DNA of 64,000 nucleotides from Saprospiraceae bacterium (lineage in GTDB: Bacteria; Bacteroidota; Bacteroidia; Chitinophagales; Saprospiraceae). The stretch spans positions 62,001 through 126,000 of the forward strand of contig JAHDES010000004.1 of the NCBI GenBank assembly GCA_020628645.1, given 5' to 3'. The translations under genes were made by a program, and so were the position numbers. Position 1 is the stretch's first letter, and every line of letters starts with the position of its first letter. A model generated the notes under the pieces. The model was not told the origin of the DNA and searched no databases. It was given only the letters and a program-made list of their open reading frames with translations. Positions 8,600 to 17,691 of this stretch are shown piece by piece.

Positions 8600-10717
8600 A
8601 TGCTAAAGAATATTATCTTTTTGCAGTTCCCTTTTCATTGTCTTTTATATTTCTTTTGTCAAGCTCAAACAATCAGTTCGTTTATACATGTAGACCAATT
8701 TGGTTATTTAGCAAATTCAGAAAAAGTAGCCGTTATCTCAAATCCACAATCGGGGTTCAATGCAAATGAAACTTATCAAGTAGGAACGACCTTAGAATTA
8801 AGAAACCTACAAAATGATAATGTGGTTTTTACCAATACGACAAGTATTTGGGACAATGGAAATACGCACAGTCAATCAGGAGATGCAGGTTGGTGGTTTG
8901 ATTTTAGTAGTTTTAATCAAGAGGGTACCTATTATATTTACGACCCTTCGACCCAGCATCGATCTGCATCTTTTGAAATAAATTCCAATCCATATAGCAA
9001 TGTCTTACGTGCTGCAACTAAGATGTTTTATTACAATCGTTGTAATGCTTCAAAAGAAGCGACTTATGCAGGCACTAATTGGACAGATTCCGATAATTTT
9101 ATGCAAGATAATGGTGTTCGATTTTGCTATGATCAAAATAATCCAGCCACGGCTAGAGATTTAAGAGGAGGTTGGTTTGATGCTGGTGATTATAACAAAT
9201 ATGTGACCTTTGCCCATGATCCAATCCATCAATTATTAACAAGTTTTGAAAATAATCCAGCCATATTTACAGACGATTGGAATATCCCAGAAAGTAATAA
9301 TGGCGTCCCAGATATTTTAGATGAAATCAAATGGGAATTGGATTGGCTATACAAAATGATAAATGCTGATGGAACGGTCATCTTAAAAGTGGGAAGTTTG
9401 GATTATAATATCAATGATGCTGCACCTCCAAGTAATAATACGGATCCACGTTATTATACGCCCACTTGTTCTTCGGCATCTTTGGCCATTGCTAGTACAC
9501 ATGCTCACGCTGCTAAGGTTTATGCCCAAATACCAACGATGAATACTTTTGCTCAATTATTAGAAAGTGACGCTATTTTGTGTTGGAATAGATTTCTAGA
9601 TTTTTATGATAATGATAATTTAGAAATAGATTGTGATGACTTAACAGTCAAAGCTGGAGATGCAGATTGGGATGAACAAACACAAATTGATTATGCTGTT
9701 GTGGCGGCTATCTATCTTTTTGATTTAACAGGAAATCAAACATATTCTGATTTTGTTGCGACCAACCTTAGTTTGGTTGAACCTATCATAAATAGTTCTT
9801 TTGGTGTAGAACATGCTGTTGTGCTCGAAGCACTTCTAAATTATACCACTTTAACCAATGCCAACACACAGGCTGTTCAACAAATTCTTACTGCTGTCAA
9901 TACTGCTCTTTCAAATAATTGGAATAATTATTTCGGTTTTAGCGAAGACGATTTGTACAGAGCTTATGCACCCGACTGGGTATATTTTTGGGGAAGTAAT
10001 ATGGCGATGGCTAATATTGGAAACTTGTGCAATACTATAGCAAAATATAATGTTTCATCTTCAAATAATACTGATCTTTTAAGAAAAGCTGCTGAACAAT
10101 TACATTATTTTCATGGTATCAATCCGCAAGGACTTGTCTATTTATCAAATATGTATGCTTACGGCGCTGATCGATCAATAAATGAAATAGCACACACTTG
10201 GTTTATTGAAGGAACGGATTGGGATAATGCATTAACGTCTTTATATGGTCCTGCCCCCGGTTTTCTTACGGGTGGGCCTAACCAAGGTTATTCAGGAACG
10301 CTAAGTCCTCCCGCTAATCAACCCATTCAAAAAGCTTATTTGGATTATAATGACTGGTTTACAGATCCAGCTTATGAAATCACAGAACCTGCCATTTATT
10401 ATCAGGCGGCTTATATTCAGTTAATTAGTAATTATGTTAATACTGATGTTGTTAGTAGTTCTATCAATGTTGGTCTGGATGCTACATGTATCGAAGTATT
10501 CCCCAATCCTTCTAATGGTATTTTCACCATTTCAGGTACAATTCAAGATTATACGATTGAAGTACTTGATATAAATGGCGCAACTATTTCTACTATTAAT
10601 TCTACTTCAAATGAAGTACGAATTGATTTATCCTTATTAGATGCAGGAACATATTTTGTAAGAGTGAGCCATTCATCTTTTCCAAATCTTTATGTAGAAA
10701 AGATTTTAAAAATGTAA
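8600..10717 (+). CDS. Secreted GH9 glycoside hydrolase (endoglucanase-like) with T9SS tail
   Basis: 705 residues. Signal peptide 1-23. An N-terminal Ig-like domain typical of GH9 (about 27-125, with FIHVDQFGYLANSEKVAVI) precedes the (alpha/alpha)6 catalytic domain. The catalytic aspartates are D194 and D197 in GGWFDAGDYNKYV, and the proton donor is E596 in EITEPAIYY. HYFHGINPQGLVYLSNMY is the usual substrate-channel segment. The last 80 residues form a T9SS type A sorting domain (IEVFPNPSNGIF). The predicted activity is cleavage of beta-1,4-glucan outside the cell; chitosan or other glucans cannot be excluded. A 134-bp MITE lies directly after the stop. Confidence 0.9.
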   Translation: MLKNIIFLQFPFHCLLYFFCQAQTISSFIHVDQFGYLANSEKVAVISNPQSGFNANETYQVGTTLELRNLQNDNVVFTNTTSIWDNGNTHSQSGDAGWWFDFSSFNQEGTYYIYDPSTQHRSASFEINSNPYSNVLRAATKMFYYNRCNASKEATYAGTNWTDSDNFMQDNGVRFCYDQNNPATARDLRGGWFDAGDYNKYVTFAHDPIHQLLTSFENNPAIFTDDWNIPESNNGVPDILDEIKWELDWLYKMINADGTVILKVGSLDYNINDAAPPSNNTDPRYYTPTCSSASLAIASTHAHAAKVYAQIPTMNTFAQLLESDAILCWNRFLDFYDNDNLEIDCDDLTVKAGDADWDEQTQIDYAVVAAIYLFDLTGNQTYSDFVATNLSLVEPIINSSFGVEHAVVLEALLNYTTLTNANTQAVQQILTAVNTALSNNWNNYFGFSEDDLYRAYAPDWVYFWGSNMAMANIGNLCNTIAKYNVSSSNNTDLLRKAAEQLHYFHGINPQGLVYLSNMYAYGADRSINEIAHTWFIEGTDWDNALTSLYGPAPGFLTGGPNQGYSGTLSPPANQPIQKAYLDYNDWFTDPAYEITEPAIYYQAAYIQLISNYVNTDVVSSSINVGLDATCIEVFPNPSNGIFTISGTIQDYTIEVLDINGATISTINSTSNEVRIDLSLLDAGTYFVRVSHSSFPNLYVEKILKM

Positions 10718-10727
10718 GTTTTTTTTT

Positions 10728-10861
10728 CTGGTACAGGACAAAAATAATTGTTAGAAGGGTGCAAGGGGTTAAAACCACCTTGAAAAGGGACTTATTCCAA
10801 CATAATTTATTGCATTGCCCTCAAAAAGAAACACTTATTCCAAGTTTTGTCCTGTACACAG
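10728..10861 (+). mobile_element. MITE family A, copy 1
   Basis: 134-bp non-coding element with ends CTG(gt)GTACAGGACAAAA and TTTTGTCCTGTACACAG, which are inverse to each other; the left end has lost two bases. The flanks read AG plus a T-run on both sides, compatible with a 9-bp target duplication (agttttttt) with T-tract slippage. The interior has a near-palindrome CAAGGGGTTAAAACCACCTTG (split by one base). It sits between the converging GH9 and photolyase genes. Confidence 0.85.
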
Positions 10862-10869
10862 AGTTTTTT

Positions 10870-12414
10870 TTATAATTCCTCCATATGTTCTAAGTAATCG
10901 TCTGCTTGATTTAAAAGAGCGATTTTATCGTCTTCATTCATTTTGCGCCAAAGCGCGTACATCATACTCATACGACGATTTGAAGATAATTTTGCTTCAT
11001 TGCGTTGGATAAAATGCCAATATAAACTATTAAAAGGGCAAGCTTTTTCACCTGTTTTAAGTTTATAATTGTAATGACAATTGGCACAATGATCGCTCAT
11101 TTTATTAATATAAGCACCAGAAGAAACGTATGGTTTAGTAGCCACTACTCCCCCGTCAGCATATTGACTCATACCGCGTGTATTCGTCAATTCTACCCAG
11201 TCAAAAGCATCAATATAGATTCCTAGATACCAAGCATCGACTTCATCTGGATGAATACCAGCAATACTACAAAAATTCCCTGTGACCATTAATCGTTGGA
11301 TATGGTGCGCATACGCATATTTTAAAGATTGACCAATTGCTTTTCTCATACATGCCATTTTGGTATTGCCTGTCCAGAAAAAAGCAGGTAATTTTCCTTG
11401 ATTATTGAAAAAATTAAGTGAAGCATAATCTGGCATTTTAGCCCAATAAATGCCCCTCATATACTCTCGCCAACCCAATATTTGACGAATAAAACCTTCT
11501 GCTTGGGATAAAGAAACTGCTTCTTGATGTTTACTCCAATAGGCTTCTGCTCGATCTACTATTTCCTTGGGGCTGATTAATTTAATATTCAAAGCAAAAG
11601 AAATTCTACTGTGATATATACTCCAATAATGTTCGGACAAAGCATCTTGATAGGTGCCAAAATAAGGATACAGATAGTCCAAAAAATAGTCAAAAAGTTG
11701 CAAGGCTTCTTTTCTAGTCGTACACCAAATAAATGAAGATGTATCTATCGTTCCAATAGATGGAATATCCATTTCTTGAATAGCATCAACGATATCATCT
11801 ACCTGATGCTGAAATAAATGTGCAGGAGGTGGAATATGTTTTTTAGGAAGTTTTTTTCGGTTGTCTTTGTCATAATTCCATTGTCCTGAGATAGGTTGCG
11901 AAGAAGATTCCATCAACACTTGATGTTTTTTTCGCATATTTCGATAGAAAGACTCCATCAAATAGAGTTTCTTTCCTTCAAAAAATGTAGCTAATTCATC
12001 TCGTTTGGTATAAAAATGTTCGGAAGAATGAACTTGAAAAGGAAGATCAAAGCTGGTAAAAACTTCCCGCAATAATTGATCTAAACGGTATTCATCAGGC
12101 TCTTGGAAAGCTAAATGCGTAGGGTGATATTGCTCAATAAGTTTTATAAGATTTCCTTTGAAGGATTGCGTGTTTTGAGTAGCATTTATATGGTAATAAA
12201 CGACTTGATGTCCCTTTTGTCGTAGCTCATCTGCAAAATGGCGCATCGCTTTGAAAATGCCCACAATTTTCTGAATATGATGTCTTACGTATTCACTTTC
12301 AGCTTTAATTTCCATTAAAACAAATAGCACTTTTGCATCTATTTCTTCAAACCAAGAATGTTGAATATTGAGTTGGTCGCCAAGTATTAAACGGATCTCT
12401 TTGATATTTTGCAT
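10870..12414 (-). CDS. Iron-sulfur bacterial cryptochrome/photolyase (PhrB-like)
   Basis: 514 residues. It starts with LILGDQLN, the 'deoxyribodipyrimidine photolyase-related' N-terminal antenna domain, and continues into an all-helical FAD-binding half (GWREYMRGIYW; IHPDEVDAWY). Four cysteines, C355, C443, C446 and C459, have the spacing of the [4Fe-4S] ligands of Agrobacterium PhrB (350, 438, 441, 454). This places it in the FeS-BCP group, which repairs (6-4) photoproducts using blue light. The C-terminal CPFNSLYWHF segment is typical. It is convergent with the GH9 gene, with a MITE in between, and lies 64 bases downstream of the DUF429 gene on the same strand. Confidence 0.9.
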   Translation of the reverse strand: MQNIKEIRLILGDQLNIQHSWFEEIDAKVLFVLMEIKAESEYVRHHIQKIVGIFKAMRHFADELRQKGHQVVYYHINATQNTQSFKGNLIKLIEQYHPTHLAFQEPDEYRLDQLLREVFTSFDLPFQVHSSEHFYTKRDELATFFEGKKLYLMESFYRNMRKKHQVLMESSSQPISGQWNYDKDNRKKLPKKHIPPPAHLFQHQVDDIVDAIQEMDIPSIGTIDTSSFIWCTTRKEALQLFDYFLDYLYPYFGTYQDALSEHYWSIYHSRISFALNIKLISPKEIVDRAEAYWSKHQEAVSLSQAEGFIRQILGWREYMRGIYWAKMPDYASLNFFNNQGKLPAFFWTGNTKMACMRKAIGQSLKYAYAHHIQRLMVTGNFCSIAGIHPDEVDAWYLGIYIDAFDWVELTNTRGMSQYADGGVVATKPYVSSGAYINKMSDHCANCHYNYKLKTGEKACPFNSLYWHFIQRNEAKLSSNRRMSMMYALWRKMNEDDKIALLNQADDYLEHMEEL

Positions 12415-12478
12415 CTAAATTATATTGAACTACATAGTAAATAATTCAACAGATAGATAGTTTTGAAATAGCCTATAT

Positions 12479-13090
12479 TTATACAAAGATCAAACCTTCC
12501 TTCTCATCGCCATATTGCAAATGAGTCTTATGATAGTGTCGAATTCCTGTATAAAGTGCTAAAAGCGCATCAAATTGATGCCAATTTTCTATTTTTTCTT
12601 CAATAGAATAATCAAAAAATTCTTGTTTTTGTAAATGTGCTAAATTATCCGAAATCCGAGCTTTCTCTTTTTTATAATCAAGCGCTTTTAGTCCTACTTC
12701 ACGTGCTAAGGCGGATGGATAACATTCATAAATAGGAATAGAAGCATTGACTTCTTGTGTTATTTTTGCCTTGAGTTGCATTGCTCTAGCAGTCAGTCCA
12801 CCCAAAAACATGGGAGACATAGCTTTTAAGGTTTGATCTGCTTTTCGATAAAAATAACTTGTATTTTGATCTGGAAATTGGTATACTTTGGGTAAAGAAA
12901 GTGGCGCATCTAAAAAAATAGATGAAACAGGATTCTTTTGGATATACTCAAAAATAAAACGATCGGCATCTTTCTTTTTTTGGGATTGAAACAAGCAAAT
13001 TTGTTGATTTTTCAAATGTGCGATGACTGTCGTTCCTGCCAATTTACTGCCATAATCAATTCCAATAATATTTAAAAGATCAATACTCAT
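12479..13090 (-). CDS. DUF429 family protein (RNase H-like fold)
   Basis: 203 residues. The start NIIGIDYGSKLAGTTVI is the first strand of an RNase H-like fold with an acidic residue (GIDYG). A second acidic position lies in FLDAPLSLP, and a third in FDALLALYTG near the end. These are the three conserved segments of DUF429, predicted nucleases of unknown substrate. It lies upstream of the photolyase on the same strand and probably shares its transcript; a DNA-related role would fit but is inference. The start is fixed by the ATG at 13088-13090. Confidence 0.72.
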   Translation of the reverse strand: MSIDLLNIIGIDYGSKLAGTTVIAHLKNQQICLFQSQKKKDADRFIFEYIQKNPVSSIFLDAPLSLPKVYQFPDQNTSYFYRKADQTLKAMSPMFLGGLTARAMQLKAKITQEVNASIPIYECYPSALAREVGLKALDYKKEKARISDNLAHLQKQEFFDYSIEEKIENWHQFDALLALYTGIRHYHKTHLQYGDEKEGLIFV

Positions 13091-13173
13091 AGTTTGAACA
13101 CTATTTTTAGTCGAATAAAGATACTACTCTAAATGGAATTGTGTAATTTAGTTCAAACTGTGTAAAAGCTATG

Positions 13174-13181
13174 TATATTTG
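13174..13181 (+). promoter_or_regulatory. Promoter -7 box (TATATTTG)
   Basis: An exact TAnnTTTG match 30 bases before the ATG at 13211. No clear TTTG -33 box is seen at the usual distance, so only the -7 box is supported. Confidence 0.35.
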
Positions 13182-13210
13182 TGATATAAAAGATTTTGAA
13201 GAGTTGCCTT

Positions 13211-13771
13211 ATGTTTGAATTTAAAACGACCATTTTAAAAAGACGGAGAATTAGTAGAAATGCCATTTTTATAGGATTAATTGGGCTAATTTTGTTAGGC
13301 ATTGGTGCATTTCAGTGGCTGAGTTTAGGATTTATTCCCTGGTTTGAAAATTTAGTTTTACAAATTGGATTGGGACAATATATGACGGCTGCTTATGCTG
13401 CCTTGTGTGCGCTAGTGGTATTTATGATTTGGCCTGCAATTGCTACCATTCGTAAAAAGAAAATTGTACAAGGTGGAATGCTTTCTTTTGATGAAAAGAA
13501 TTTACGGATTATTGACGGTAAAGATAAGTATCTAATTCCCGAATCTGACCTCAATCGAGTAGAATTTGAATTAAAACCAATAGAAGAAGTGCGTGCCAAC
13601 CAAAAGAAAAAGCAAATTGGAGGGAGTTACATGAAAATTCCAACTAAAAATGGGATGTATGAATGTGAATTTCACCTTGAAGATCCCCAAAAGCGAAAAG
13701 AATTGCTCAATTTGGTCGAGTATTTAAAAATAGAACACGACGTAGAAGTAGAAATTAGAGAAAAGAAATAA
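13211..13771 (+). CDS. Two-helix membrane protein of unknown function
   Basis: 186 residues from the ATG at 13211 (MFEFKTTILKRRR); an in-frame TTG at 13196 is less likely. Two membrane helices (about 18-38 and 58-78) are followed by a positively charged turn (RKKK) and a soluble domain of about 105 residues with alternating beta strands (GGMLSFDEKNLRI, KYLIPESDLNRVEFE). The layout resembles bacterial PH-like membrane proteins, in which the two helices anchor a PH-fold domain, but I cannot prove this. It is alone between divergent and convergent neighbours and has its own terminator. Confidence 0.65.
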   Translation: MFEFKTTILKRRRISRNAIFIGLIGLILLGIGAFQWLSLGFIPWFENLVLQIGLGQYMTAAYAALCALVVFMIWPAIATIRKKKIVQGGMLSFDEKNLRIIDGKDKYLIPESDLNRVEFELKPIEEVRANQKKKQIGGSYMKIPTKNGMYECEFHLEDPQKRKELLNLVEYLKIEHDVEVEIREKK

Positions 13772-13778
13772 TGAAAAA

Positions 13779-13811
13779 CAGCTATTCGCAAAAATAGAAT
13801 AGCTGCTTTCT
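13779..13811. terminator. Hairpin between converging genes
   Basis: A perfect 9-bp stem CAGCTATTC (13779-13787) / GAATAGCTG (13797-13805), flanked by AAA on the left and CTTTCTT on the right. It lies 8 bases after the stop of the membrane protein and about 40 bases after the end of the glycosyltransferase on the other strand, so it may serve both. Confidence 0.7.
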
Positions 13812-13846
13812 TATAATACATTTTTTCATGGAAAATTGTTGGTAGT

Positions 13847-14422
13847 TTACCGAGAACCCACTCGTAAGTGATTTTTCTGTCCCCAAGTAAATTCTTTTTC
13901 GTAGCGCGCTTCTGCACCTTTGCATAATATTTTACGAGCTTCTGGATCAAAATATAACATCCGAAGCATTCGTGAAAAATCTAAAATACTTTCTTCATCT
14001 GTATCATACTGAACTAGCATACCACAAGTCTGATCAATAACTTGCTCTGTACCAAAACCATCATATCCCAATAAAGGCAATCCATACGATAGGCATTCTT
14101 GAACAATTGCGTTTAAATGCCGACGTACAGGAAGCATAAAAATAGATGCATTTTTATACATTGATTCTATGCGTTCTTGTTGTCCTAGATGTAAGACTGT
14201 AACAGCATCCTCTATTTGCAATTTTTTACAAAACGCAAGTTGTTGTTTCAAATTTTCATGCTCATCAATTAATACCAATTCAATTCTCTTTTGATGTTTT
14301 GAAGTAGTATTATGATAAAAATTAGTAAACGAATGAAGTGCTACATAACTTCCATTCTCAGAAATAAAATCACCTAGTGATAAAACAATAAAAGGTGTCA
14401 TCGTAATCCATTTACAGGCCAT
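13847..14422 (-). CDS. Glycosyltransferase family 4-like, C-terminal half only
   Basis: 191 residues (a second ATG at codon 8 gives a 184-residue form). The sequence matches only the nucleotide-sugar-binding half of a GT-B enzyme: VTVLHLGQQERIESMYKNA, then FMLPVRRHLNAIVQECLSYG in place of the usual 'PS..EGFGLVLLEAMA..G' segment, then FGTEQVIDQTCGMLV. The acceptor-binding N-terminal domain of about 180 residues is missing, and nothing like it is readable in the 219 bases upstream. It is either a truncated remnant or a one-domain protein. No other polysaccharide gene is adjacent. Confidence 0.65.
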   Translation of the reverse strand: MACKWITMTPFIVLSLGDFISENGSYVALHSFTNFYHNTTSKHQKRIELVLIDEHENLKQQLAFCKKLQIEDAVTVLHLGQQERIESMYKNASIFMLPVRRHLNAIVQECLSYGLPLLGYDGFGTEQVIDQTCGMLVQYDTDEESILDFSRMLRMLYFDPEARKILCKGAEARYEKEFTWGQKNHLRVGSR

Positions 14423-14641
14423 AGCCTAATTCTAGAAATACGCTGATATAGAAAAGTACCTTTTCCTCAGCTCTTTAATGAGGGGATTACTTTTTCACCA
14501 TAAACGATCATAAAGGGGATTAAAATGGATGGGGAAGAATAGAACGATTAATTATCTATTACACCAGTAAGATGTCATAATGCTGACATTATTATATTGT
14601 AAAAAAGGGGTTTATGTGACACCGCTTTTAGTAAACGTATA

Positions 14642-15163
14642 TTAATGACCAATAATATTTAAAAAGTAATAATTTAAATCCTTTACAACTGTTTGAGTGC
14701 CCGTATTTTGGTTATAAACAATGTGTGCTCGTTCATAAAAAGATCGGCGATCTTCTAATTTTTGATGAATAAATCTTGACATTTCTTCCTTCGATAATTT
14801 AGCTAATAAAGGACGTTTTTCCATTTCTTTTTCCAAACGCTGAATCAAAATAGAAGGCGCGACATCTAAAAAAAGGCTGAATCCATGCTGATTTATCCAA
14901 TTCATATTATCATAAAAACAAGGCGTTCCGCCACCTGTTGCAACGATGGTATTTTGTAAATGAAGCGTTTCTTTTAAACACCTTTGTTCCAATTGGCGAA
15001 AATATTCTTCTCCTTTTTCACTAAAAATAGATGAAATGGGGGCATTCGCTGTTGAAACAATTAGATCATCTAAATCTACAAATTGCAATTGCATCTTCTT
15101 AGCCAATGCTTTTCCAACATGACTCTTGCCACTTCCCATAAAACCAATTAAATACAAACGCAT
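14642..15163 (-). CDS. aroK: Shikimate kinase
   Basis: 173 residues. The P-loop GFMGSGKS (7-14) is followed by the shikimate-binding DLDDLI (about 31-36), EEYFRQLE and the GGG(T/M)P-type loop GGGTPCF (about 78-84). The LID region has RPLL and the R of RRSFYERAH. The length and motif order are those of AroK/AroL. It phosphorylates shikimate at the 3-OH in the pathway to chorismate. It is divergent from the DUF1573 gene with a 103-base gap holding promoter-like boxes for both directions. Confidence 0.94.
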   Translation of the reverse strand: MRLYLIGFMGSGKSHVGKALAKKMQLQFVDLDDLIVSTANAPISSIFSEKGEEYFRQLEQRCLKETLHLQNTIVATGGGTPCFYDNMNWINQHGFSLFLDVAPSILIQRLEKEMEKRPLLAKLSKEEMSRFIHQKLEDRRSFYERAHIVYNQNTGTQTVVKDLNYYFLNIIGH

Positions 15164-15180
15164 ATTAAATGTTTATTCTA

Positions 15181-15188
15181 CAAAACTA
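15181..15188 (-). promoter_or_regulatory. Promoter -7 box for aroK (TAGTTTTG)
   Basis: Read on the minus strand this is an exact TAnnTTTG box 18 bases before the aroK start. A TTG lies 16 bases upstream of it, a short spacer. Confidence 0.4.
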
Positions 15189-15237
15189 AACAATATTTCT
15201 CATCCAAGGGTTCTTATTAAAATTGAGCTAAAATAAT

Positions 15238-15245
15238 TACCTTTG
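15238..15245 (+). promoter_or_regulatory. Promoter -7 box for the DUF1573 gene (TACCTTTG)
   Basis: An exact TAnnTTTG box ending 21 bases before the ATG at 15267. No good -33 box is seen. Confidence 0.4.
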
Positions 15246-15266
15246 ATACAAATTTATTAACATACT

Positions 15267-15764
15267 ATGCGGCAGTCTATCTTATATTTGTGTTTTTTAC
15301 TCTTCTTAGGTGCTTGTTCCAACGAACCAGCTTCTTCTGGCAAACGAGTTCAAGAGATCAAACCTTCTAAAATTTCTAATAAAGACATCATTCGCAATCC
15401 TGTAAGTGCAGATTTGCCTATTGACACGATTAATGTAGCTATTATGACTTTTGAAGAAACAGAGTATGAATTTGGTGCTGTTTTGGAAGGAGCGCAAGTC
15501 AAACATACCTATAAATTTACCAATACAGGAACTGTACCTTTAATCATTAGTGATGCACGCTCTACTTGTGGCTGTACTGTCCCCGAGTGGCCTAAAAAAC
15601 CCATTCCTCCCGGTGGAAAAGGAGAAATAAAAGTGAGTTTTAATACCGCTAATAAGATAAAAGATCAAGTAAAACAAGTAACTTTAACGGCAAATACCTA
15701 TCCTTCTATGACCAAACTTTTCATCAAAGGATATGTTCAACCAAATCCTGCTAGGCAGCATTAA
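15267..15764 (+). CDS. DUF1573 lipoprotein
   Basis: 165 residues. Lipoprotein signal MRQSILYLCFLLFLGAC with the lipidated Cys at position 17, then a disordered spacer. The domain that follows has EYEFGAVLEGAQVKHTYKF and NTGTVPLIISDARSTCGCTVP, the hallmark of DUF1573 (an ASH/MSP-like Ig fold with a Cys-Gly-Cys). These are common in Bacteroidota, and their role is unknown. The lipidated Cys is followed by SNEP, without the Lys-acidic signature for surface export, so a periplasm-facing position is likely. yajC follows 35 bases later on the same strand, probably in one transcript. Confidence 0.88.
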   Translation: MRQSILYLCFLLFLGACSNEPASSGKRVQEIKPSKISNKDIIRNPVSADLPIDTINVAIMTFEETEYEFGAVLEGAQVKHTYKFTNTGTVPLIISDARSTCGCTVPEWPKKPIPPGGKGEIKVSFNTANKIKDQVKQVTLTANTYPSMTKLFIKGYVQPNPARQH

Positions 15765-15799
15765 TTTATAACTACTCAATTTTATAGTAACTATCATAT

Positions 15800-16105
15800 A
15801 TGGAATTTATTTACTTACAATCAGGTGGAGGCGATATTTCATTTTTAATACCAATGGCACTGATCTTTCTTGTCATGTGGTTCTTTATGATTCGCCCTCA
15901 ACAAAAGAAGCAAAAAGAACAAATCTCTTTTCAAGATCAATTGGAGAAAGGCAAAGAAGTAGTCACCTCTAGTGGTATACTTGGTAAAGTAAATAAGATT
16001 GAAGATGAAATTATCACGCTTGAAGTTAATCAAAAAACCTTCATTCGCGTGACTAAAAACGCGATCTCAAAAGAGTTGACCGAAGCCATTTATAGTGCTA
16101 AATAA
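15800..16105 (+). CDS. yajC: Preprotein translocase subunit YajC
   Basis: 101 residues. One membrane helix (about 14-33, FLIPMALIFLVMWFFMI) ends in RPQQKKQKE, the conserved YajC turn. A cytoplasmic SH3-like part with VVTSSGILGKVNKIEDE follows. It associates with SecD/SecF in protein export. The order DUF1573-yajC recurs in Bacteroidota as far as I recall. Confidence 0.93.
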   Translation: MEFIYLQSGGGDISFLIPMALIFLVMWFFMIRPQQKKQKEQISFQDQLEKGKEVVTSSGILGKVNKIEDEIITLEVNQKTFIRVTKNAISKELTEAIYSAK

Positions 16106-16158
16106 TCAGTAGAATTAGATTTCTTTTGATTCCACATTCACCTTTATATCATAACTTG

Positions 16159-16166
16159 TATATTTG
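16159..16166 (+). promoter_or_regulatory. Promoter -7 box (TATATTTG)
   Basis: An exact TAnnTTTG box 27 bases before the ATG at 16193; no convincing -33 element. Confidence 0.38.
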
Positions 16167-16192
16167 ATGTTCGAGGATAATTCGGTAAGGAC

Positions 16193-17659
16193 ATGAAATA
16201 TATCTTCCAATTATTACACTGGTTTATTCCTACGCAAATACGGGCTGAGCGTAGGCTGTATACGAAGTCTATATTGATGGTAAGCATGAAAATGATTTCA
16301 TGTTTATCCTTTGCTTTCGCTTTTTTCTTCTTAATTGCTCATTTTCCGTCCTTTTCATTTTTCCTTTTAGCATTAATGGCAATGATTTTTGCTAATCTAA
16401 TTTATTTTCGCTCTAAAGGAAATTATACCTCCTCAGCAAATATCTACATCGGAATAATTTATATTTGCTTATCTGTTGTACTATATCTTTCTTCAGGTAC
16501 AAATTCTATTTTTTTGATCTGGATGATCACTCCCATAGTTTATTCCTTCTTTTTAATAAACCGAGCTTCAGGCATATTTTGGTTAGTTTTCAATTTTTTC
16601 ATTTATGTAGTATTCATTTATCTGGATACAAATAATATATTGCTCAATCGTATACAAGAAGCGGGCTTGATGAATGCCGCCTATTTTATCAATCTAATTT
16701 TATTTACCCTTAATTTGGCTTCCTTATTACTAATTAATGATGTACGAATAGATTATTTATTAGAAGAAGTAGAAAAAGAGAAAAACCAAACTAAGTTAAT
16801 CGTCGATAACATTCCTGTAGGAATAGGTTATTGTGATCTAGATCTTTATATTAAGTTTGTAAATGGTACTATTTTAAAATGGTATGAATTAGAAAAACTT
16901 AATGAGGATGCTTTACTTATCGAATTTTTTGGGCAAGAAATTTCTACACAACTCAATTTAGACATCAATCAATTAAAAATAGGACAAGCTATCATCGCTG
17001 AATGTTTTATTCCTTTACCCAAAAATCCAGATTTTTTTGTACGTGCTACCTTAATTCCAGATAGGAATGAAAACAAAGAATTATTAGGTTTCTTTTTTCT
17101 TTTAGAAGATTTTACTTCTGTAAAAGAAAATGAACTAGTGAAAACAGAAGCTAAAAATGCAGAATTGAAAGCAGTACAACTTAGTGCTGAATTAGAACGG
17201 ATCAAACAAAAACAACTACAACAACAAATTGAAAATAAAAATAGAACCCTAACTTCAAATGCCATTTTTATTTCAAAACAAAATGATTTCTTTGCTGAAT
17301 TAGACAAATCCCTGAAAGATATTATTCCCCATACTAATCCCGAAGTCAAGCAAAAAATAAATGGTATTCTTAAAAAGATTGAAATTAATCATACCCATAC
17401 TGAAAATTGGGAAAACCTGAAATTACATTTTGAAAACACACATCCTGATTTTTTTCGAGAGCTTTTAAATATAAATGCTAGTTTAAATAAAAATGACCTG
17501 AAGCATTGTGCTTACATCAAACTGAATCTTTCAAACAAAGAAATTGCTAACATTTTCCACATTAGTCATAAAAGTGTCATCATGGCTCATTATCGACTCA
17601 AAAAGAAATTAGGTGTTCCTAAAGACACTAGTATCTTGCATTTTATTAATAGCTTGTAA
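16193..17659 (+). CDS. Membrane sensor with PAS-like domain and LuxR-type HTH
   Basis: 488 residues. About six membrane helices (28-190) are followed by a short coiled linker, a PAS-like domain (about 200-310: IVDNIPVGIGYCDLDLYIKFVNG), a coiled coil rich in Gln/Lys (about 315-350) and a C-terminal HTH (about 425-488: LNLSNKEIANIFHISHKSV, then RLKKKLGV). This HTH is of the LuxR kind found at the end of many Bacteroidota sensor proteins. No kinase domain is seen, so it is likely a one-component, membrane-bound transcription factor. The phased TGTAGAT repeats starting 33 bases after its stop are a possible target. Confidence 0.8.
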   Translation: MKYIFQLLHWFIPTQIRAERRLYTKSILMVSMKMISCLSFAFAFFFLIAHFPSFSFFLLALMAMIFANLIYFRSKGNYTSSANIYIGIIYICLSVVLYLSSGTNSIFLIWMITPIVYSFFLINRASGIFWLVFNFFIYVVFIYLDTNNILLNRIQEAGLMNAAYFINLILFTLNLASLLLINDVRIDYLLEEVEKEKNQTKLIVDNIPVGIGYCDLDLYIKFVNGTILKWYELEKLNEDALLIEFFGQEISTQLNLDINQLKIGQAIIAECFIPLPKNPDFFVRATLIPDRNENKELLGFFFLLEDFTSVKENELVKTEAKNAELKAVQLSAELERIKQKQLQQQIENKNRTLTSNAIFISKQNDFFAELDKSLKDIIPHTNPEVKQKINGILKKIEINHTHTENWENLKLHFENTHPDFFRELLNINASLNKNDLKHCAYIKLNLSNKEIANIFHISHKSVIMAHYRLKKKLGVPKDTSILHFINSL

Positions 17660-17691
17660 AATTTCTGTTAATATAATTGTGGTGTTTAATA

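Noticed and set aside
14423-14641. Small stem-loops upstream of the glycosyltransferase remnant considered as a tRNA.
   Set aside because: No T-arm motif, no acceptor stem pairing and no anticodon loop could be fitted; only a short TGTCA/TGACA hairpin is seen.
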